From contig JAOCPU010000028.1 of the NCBI GenBank assembly GCA_035772785.1, forward strand, positions 310,001 through 374,000: DNA of 64,000 nt, in the 5' to 3' direction. The stretch comes from Phlebiopsis flavidoalba (Eukaryota; Basidiomycota; Agaricomycetes; Polyporales; Phanerochaetaceae). The first letter of the stretch is position 1; every line of letters begins with the position of its first letter. Made by a program: the position numbers and the translations under genes. The notes under the pieces were generated by a model that did no database searches, was not told where the DNA came from, and was given only the letters and a program-made list of their open reading frames with translations. Positions 58,995 through 64,000 of this stretch are shown here, one piece after another.

Positions 58995-61175
58995 TTAAAG
59001 AGTGAGGTCCGGAACAGTAAGGGTGCACTCACTGTATTTGGGGCCTCCTCCGCCCTCTGGAACTGTCCAGGTAATGTCTTGAGAGGGCACCTTGATGTCA
59101 CACAGCTTGCAATGGATGCAATTCTGCATGACGGATCAGGACGTTGACAAGGAGATGAAAGCCACGAGCACGCACTTGAGAATTAATGACGAGCTTCTTA
59201 CGCCCCATCCTTCGCCGTCAGACCCTTGACTCGCTTCATCATCGACATACTCATACACCTGCGCAGGACACGCGCGTCCAAGCAAGCCGGCATACTCGCC
59301 AACATTGACCCGTACATGCTCACGGCGCACAGCCTTGTCCTCCGTGAACTTCTCCTGCTCTTCCAGGCTGGTCTCCTCGCCTTCCCTGCCCGCTACGTTC
59401 TCTTTCTTCGTGTACTGCCGCACGCGGAGATGCACGGGCTGGTCCTCGGCATGGTTCGTTCCCGTAAGCGCAAGACTTGTGAGGAGATCCGTCGAGAGCG
59501 GCGCTTCGAACGGCGGGTATTCGATAGGCGTACATGTGCTGGCACGCTTTCGTGTGTGTGCTGCGTCGCTGAGGCCAGCTTTGTTACGGAAGGTCCACGC
59601 GCGTGCGGCCCTTGAGGAATAGCGAGTCGATACCGGAGTACGCGACGCCACCCAAAACACCCGAGCGGCGTGTTGAAGGACGGACGCAGGTTCCGCACCT
59701 CGTGCAGGTCGCTGTAGATCCAGCTGTTGCGGAACTTGTCTTCGTACGCGCTCATGTCCGTGGGCTTCTCGGCGTCTGCGTCCTCCGCATGAATCGCGTC
59801 ATACGCCGCCTCGGCGGCGAGCATACCGCTCTTCATGGCGTTGTGTGTACCCTTTAATCTTCGCGACGTTGACAAAGCCCGCAGAACATCCAATGAGCGC
59901 CCCTCCGGGGAAGTGGAGCTTTGGAACGGATTGGAGACCGCCCTCGTTGAGAGTGCGCCCGCCATATGCTATCCTCGTCGCGCCGGAAAGAAGTTCGCGG
60001 AAGTAGGGATGATGCTTCATGCGCTGCAGACTACCTTGAGAACACAGTCAATGTATGGACAAAGCCGGGAACTTACCTGGAGCTCGCGGTATGGGCTAAG
60101 ATAGGGATTTGCGTAGTCAAGGCCAACAACCAGACCAAGCGAAAACAAGCCCCTCGTCCATGTGGTACACCCAACCACCACCATACGTCTGCCAGTCGAG
60201 CGGCCAGCCCATTGTATGCACGACTTCACCTGGTCGATACTTGCTTGGGTCAACTCTCCACACCTCTTTGACACCCATACCATAGGTCTGCGGGTCCCTG
60301 CCCTCTCGGAGGCCGAATCTCCTAATGGCCTCTTTCGATAAAGAACCGTGACAAGCCCTCCGCGAGCAATGTGACCTTGGCCCTAAACTCCATCCCGGGT
60401 TCGAAAGAGTCCTTCATCCGGAACTCCCTGTCCAGGCCGACCTCGTTCGTGAGCGCGCACGCCGAGTACACCTCCGTTGCCGTATACAAGGCCTGCTCCA
60501 GCGAACCCAGGATATATCTCGACGCCCATTTCTTCGGCTATACCCGCGAGCCATGCAGTCACGCGTGATAGAGAAACAATGTAGTTGCCATGGTTCGACA
60601 TTTGCGGTGGGTGTGGAACGGGGACGTGGGACCATGATTGTGTAAACCAGCGCATATAGCTTTCACCGGCAGGTTGAGTGAGAGGGTGGCCTTCATGGGA
60701 TTGCCAGTCAGGCAGCAGCTCATTGAGAGCTCTCGGCTCAACGACGGCTCCCGAAAGAATATGTGAGCCTATTCATGATGTAACGGTTAGCCGTGACCTG
60801 TGTGTGCTGAAGTGTGCAAATGGGAGGTAGATGAACGGTAGTCATTGAAATCATTAAAATCGAGGTGTCACTTAGAATGTCAAGCAAATTAGACCTGTGC
60901 GCATACAGAAAGACTCACCCGTCTCCGCCACCCTTCTCCAGTACTATGACCCGTATTTCCTTGCCCTTCTCCTGCTCAAGCTGCTTTAACCGGGATGGCA
61001 GCACTGATGCCTGCAGGTCCACCACCGACAATGCAGACATCAACCTCGTCCTGGGCCCTCTCCACATTGCTAGGGTCGAACAGTTCTCTTCTCCGCAAAG
61101 CTGTAGCGTGTATTCGCCGTGCTGAGAGTAGATGTGGTGTCCTCCGGACCTCCTTGGATATTCGAGCGCGAGCAT
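58995..61175 (-). CDS. CIR2: Electron transfer flavoprotein-ubiquinone oxidoreductase
   Basis: Inner-mitochondrial-membrane FAD and [4Fe-4S] enzyme passing electrons from acyl-CoA and amino-acid dehydrogenases to ubiquinone. Likely start 61175, with presequence text [20 protein letters not shown] reached after one shift. FAD-binding [19 protein letters not shown] (61050-60995), [10 protein letters not shown], intron, [20 protein letters not shown] (60765-60705), [17 protein letters not shown] (60600-60550). Then [18 protein letters not shown] (60140-60085), [20 protein letters not shown] and [20 protein letters not shown] (60020-59900), [20 protein letters not shown] (59850-59800). The C-terminal cluster-binding [19 protein letters not shown] lies at 59125-59070, and GGGGPKYS with a short tail to the stop 58995. 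About seven introns. Confidence 0.95.
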
Positions 61176-61712
61176 GGCGTTATTCTACACTTTTTCGGGT
61201 CTGACTCGACTCGCTGTGCTTATACGTATGCTGTAAGTTCGGGAAAGTTGAGACTGTACACCTCGAAGATTTCCCAGGTACGTATATGTATCGTCACAAC
61301 TGGGCCCGGGATAGAGGAAAGGCGACAACCGCGCAGGTCACAGGAGCAGGATAATGGCAGATGAAGGCTGCAAGACGCCAAAGCGTCACAGGCGGACATT
61401 TACCGTCGCCACGTGGATCGCGGATCGGGTCCCAGTTTGGCAAGTGGTGTGGTTGACGAACCAATCATCGCGCTCTGATTCGCCGGCACCCGCACGCCTC
61501 ACGAGACCGAGTGCAACCATGTGAATAAGTGAGTGAGACCGACGGTCTCCGAGTGAAGGAGAAGACACTGGTACGGTCGGCCAATGGGTATTATGTGTCA
61601 CCGGATGCGGTGAGGATAGGAAATGACAAAAGGTTCGAAAGCACCCAAGTAGCTGACTACTGAGCCTTGAAATCCGTGAATGAGCCTCCAGAGCCTGAGC
61701 TCATTGGCAACT
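61176..61712. other. Promoter side of ETF-QO
   Basis: No recognised gene. A minus-strand frame at 61386-61601 contains a short basic amphipathic-looking segment, MVALGLVRRAGAGES, that could be an alternative upstream presequence exon of ETF-QO. No supporting splice pair was confirmed. Confidence 0.35.
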
Positions 61713-62888
61713 CTACCGCCTCCTCCATCTCAGTCCTCGCGGTTGAGACGTCCGATGATCCAACATCCCACTGAAAAACAACTCTGGATGGCTCCGACAT
61801 ATCCAACGCCGTTCTGCTCTGGCTTTGAGTCCAATGTGTGGTGCCTGCCCAGACGGAGTCGCGAAAACGACGCCAATGACAGCGATGGAAGTGTTGATAA
61901 GTACAATGTCGTTGACAATGAGAACGTTGACGTCGCGATATACGACTATGATCTGCACGAGGGAGAATAGAACCGGGGACAATGAAGTTTGTCGCGGCTA
62001 CCCAGAGCAGAGTCTTGACTGTGTTCGCGAATGAAGCTACGAGGATGCATGAGCCAGAAATTTAAATTTGGTCACTCAATGATCTCACATTCTGACGTCT
62101 TGTGTGACATCACGCGGTTGTGATCTCTGTTATGCAGGGCCAACTTATACAGGAAGCCGGCAGAAGCATATCTAGAGGTATCCAGATCAGCAGGAAGTCG
62201 CAGCGGCGAGTGGAAGTACCGACGTATTATCAAAAAGCTGAGCAAACCATTCAATCTTCAGGTAGGGTGCGTGCTCCCAAATTTGAGCAAATCAACAGGG
62301 CTGCCGTAGCGGGATCGTGTGTGTTGCATCGGCAAGTGCTTTGATGAAGAGAATCAGGTTGATGACACGGGCAGCCTTGAGGATGACGGGAACAACGAGC
62401 ATAGCGCCAAATTTCCTTTGGCCGAGAGACGAGAGGGGAAAGACAGAGATAAGCCGAAGAAGCAAAAATCGAGTCGACAAGAATAGACTGCACGGCGCCG
62501 AGAACACCGATTGCAATGTTGAAGGAGAGTGGAGTAGGGTCGAGGGGGGCTATCATTGTCTGTATCTGAGGAAGACAAGGAGATTTGGTTTGAGGAAAGT
62601 ACCGCATATACATCTTCTACGCACCGTCTGAAAGTCAATGAGCCCGCCGACTGCGAGAGCCAAAAGGATGGCCAAGACATTGAGGAGAAAAATTGGCTGT
62701 CGGCGTGAACGACTGGTTGAGAAATAAAGCAGAGCAAAGAGAAGAGCAACAAGCAGAATAGTAAAGGAGTGTGCAATCAGGAGGTCGCGGACAGCGATTT
62801 TGATGAGCGCGATGTAGTTCAGCCCCGCTGGAAGTGGTGGAGGCGCCACGGGTGGGGCGTCGCGGAGGACGTGGGCCTTAGGTGCCAT
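61713..62888 (-). CDS. Polytopic (about seven-helix) orphan membrane protein
   Basis: Start chosen at MAPKAHVLRDAPPVAPPPLP (62888); an upstream ATG at 62960 is possible. Hydrophobic segments in order: HSFTILLVALLFALLYF (62775-62725), PIFLLNVLAILLALAVGGLI (62690-62635), intron, LSFNIAIGVLGAVQSILVDS with ILLLRLISVFPLSSLG (62530-62425), AMLVVPVILKAARVINLILF (62410-62350), a short segment at about 62250-62200 with WFAQLFDN, and VLFSLVQIIVVYRDVNVLIV with NDIVLINTSIAVIGVVFAT (61975-61860). The C-terminal frame ends at 61713. The layout resembles an orphan fungal seven-transmembrane family related in shape to G-protein-coupled receptors. It is not a copy of family A-F. Function unknown. Confidence 0.58.
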
Positions 62889-63692
62889 GCCGCGACCAGG
62901 GGCCAGTGGGGGCGAGGTCTGGGCAGTACTGACACCACCCTGTGGGGGTATTAAACGCATGTCATGTCGGCCTACGGGCGAGTCCGTTAGTGCGTTGACG
63001 AGCGAGACAGCCAAAGAACGCGGGTTACGAATCTTCTGATCTTGCCGTAATGGCGGGAGCTCTGAAGTTTCAGGGACGCGGGAGGGTTGTACGGACATAC
63101 AGGTTTTGATCACAGTCATTGCCGAAGTTTTGATCTGTCCTCATTTCGCGTGAATCAAGTTTGTATAGCTGTCATGCATATTATGCACACCTACCGCTCC
63201 ATGACCACTTCATGGCCCCCACCTGCTGGGCGAGCACATTCACCCAATCATTCTGCCTTACAGCGAATTGATTTACTTGCACGTAGGGTGCACGAGAAGT
63301 GAGGTAAGTGTAGGCCTGTCTGAAACACGTACAGGTACAAGGGATCGTGGCATCACCACGAACTTGCCAAACGATCCCGCCCGGCAAAACCGCTGGCAAA
63401 TCGAACGCTCGCGCGGGCGAAGTTGTGGCGTCAAACCTTCTGCGGACGCATCTTATTGATGACCCATCATCCCTCGTGCACATGCAAACGAAGCTTCCGT
63501 GAACAGCACATGTCCCTGCCGAGCAACGAAGGGTCTCTAGGCAAATATAAATGATTGACCCCATGGCACTATGTGAGAACTTATCACTAGTCCACAACCC
63601 CAGCGTAAGTAATCAATCCTTGCTCAAAACGGTGGCCAAGGCCGGGACTTAAACACTCCAGAATTTACTGATAGGAGATCTGGCCAACCACA
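62889..63692. other. Divergent promoter region
   Basis: Lies between the orphan membrane protein (-) and coproporphyrinogen oxidase (+). A candidate intron GTAAGT...CTCCAG at 63605-63659 suggests an upstream leader or presequence exon of the oxidase near 63560-63604, not confirmed. Confidence 0.4.
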
Positions 63693-64000
63693 ATGACGAC
63701 CATGAGGGACCGTATGATCGATATATATCGAGACCTTACAGGCACAGATTGTCGCTGCTGCCTCTGGAGAGCACAGATCTCACGGCACCCCCCGTTCAAA
63801 CCGTCGCGAATGGGACAGAGCGCAGGGCGGACGCGGCGTTTCATGCACCTTTACCGCACCCGATCATCCACATACCCTACTGGAAAAGGCAGGAGTCAAC
63901 ATCTCCATGATCCATGGGATGCTTCGCCCGCCCCCCGCCGCCGCAATCAAGCAGATGGCCACTGAGCATGCATCACTTGCTCAGAGCGCCGACTCAACGG
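63693..64000 (+). CDS. HEM13: Coproporphyrinogen III oxidase, N-terminal part (runs off the window)
   Basis: Oxygen-dependent haem-pathway enzyme converting coproporphyrinogen III to protoporphyrinogen IX. Readable blocks: MRDRMIDI (from 63702), AQIVAA, a damaged W-E-R--GGRGVSCTFTAPDHP block (63815-63875), PHTLLEKAGVNISMIHGML (63870-63925) and IKQMATEHASLAQS (63948-63990). The consecutive blocks need two or more frame corrections. The gene continues beyond 64000, so only about the first quarter is present. The true start may be in an upstream exon. Confidence 0.85.

Noticed and set aside
27365..64000. Biosynthetic gene cluster combining oxygenase, glycosyltransferase, transporter and methyltransferase
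   Set aside because: There is no core enzyme (PKS, NRPS, terpene cyclase), and the genes are interleaved with housekeeping genes of unrelated function.
46716..64000. Iron-related cluster (CCC1, ETF-QO, HEM13)
   Set aside because: The genes are far apart, differently oriented and separated by unrelated genes; co-occurrence looks incidental.
1..64000. CRISPR array, bacterial operon signals or phage genes
   Set aside because: No spaced direct repeats; spliced genes and a mitochondrial presequence show a fungal nuclear sequence.

Overview
The window reads as nuclear DNA of a basidiomycete fungus, most likely an Agaricomycete. Genes are compact and cut by many short GT..AG introns of about 45-75 nt. 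It carries a PDR-type ABC transporter, endopolygalacturonases, a CAP10/GT90 glycosyltransferase and basidiomycete-type orphan membrane proteins. I cannot name the species. A wood- or plant-degrading lifestyle is an inference from the paired pectinases.

Layout. 1-2553: no recognisable gene. 2554-8146 (+): full-size PDR ABC transporter. 8332-9829 (-): PP2A activator PTPA. 10.1-19.8 kb: four same-strand (-) copies (A-D) of a polytopic membrane-protein family. 22.3-26.7 kb (+): tandem GH28 polygalacturonases sharing an upstream motif. 27.4-30.4 kb (-): complex I 75/78-kDa subunit. 31.1-35.9 kb (-): a 2OG-Fe(II) oxygenase-like gene, then a GT90 glycosyltransferase. 36.06-37.0 kb: a 948-bp near-palindromic foldback element with TA at both ends. 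38-39.4 kb (+): unrecognised charged, proline-rich protein. 40.4-42.2 kb (+): carnosine N-methyltransferase. 42.3-44.4 kb (-): inositol-type MFS transporter. 45.1-46.5 kb (+): ISY1. 46.7-47.9 kb (-): CCC1-type metal transporter. 48.8-49.8 kb (+): single-pass membrane protein. 49.9-50.4 kb: inverted pair of intron-containing tRNA-Ala(CGC). 50.5-52.5 kb (+): CSN1. 53.4-57.1 kb (+): copies E and F of the membrane family. 57.5-58.6 kb (+): Spo7. 59.0-61.2 kb (-): ETF-ubiquinone oxidoreductase. 61.7-62.9 kb (-): another polytopic membrane protein. 63.7 kb to the right edge (+): start of coproporphyrinogen III oxidase.

Most genes are ordinary single-copy housekeeping genes with unrelated jobs: respiration, haem synthesis, splicing, COP9, lipid regulation and transport. 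The accessory component is the six-copy membrane family in two oppositely oriented clusters, the duplicated pectinases and the foldback element.

Almost every conserved gene, essential ones included, is crossed by one- or two-base indels, often in homopolymers, and both tRNAs carry insertions. I read this as residual consensus error, probably from single-molecule long reads, rather than mass pseudogene formation. CDS coordinates therefore span each gene from likely start to likely stop including introns, and no single reading frame runs through them.
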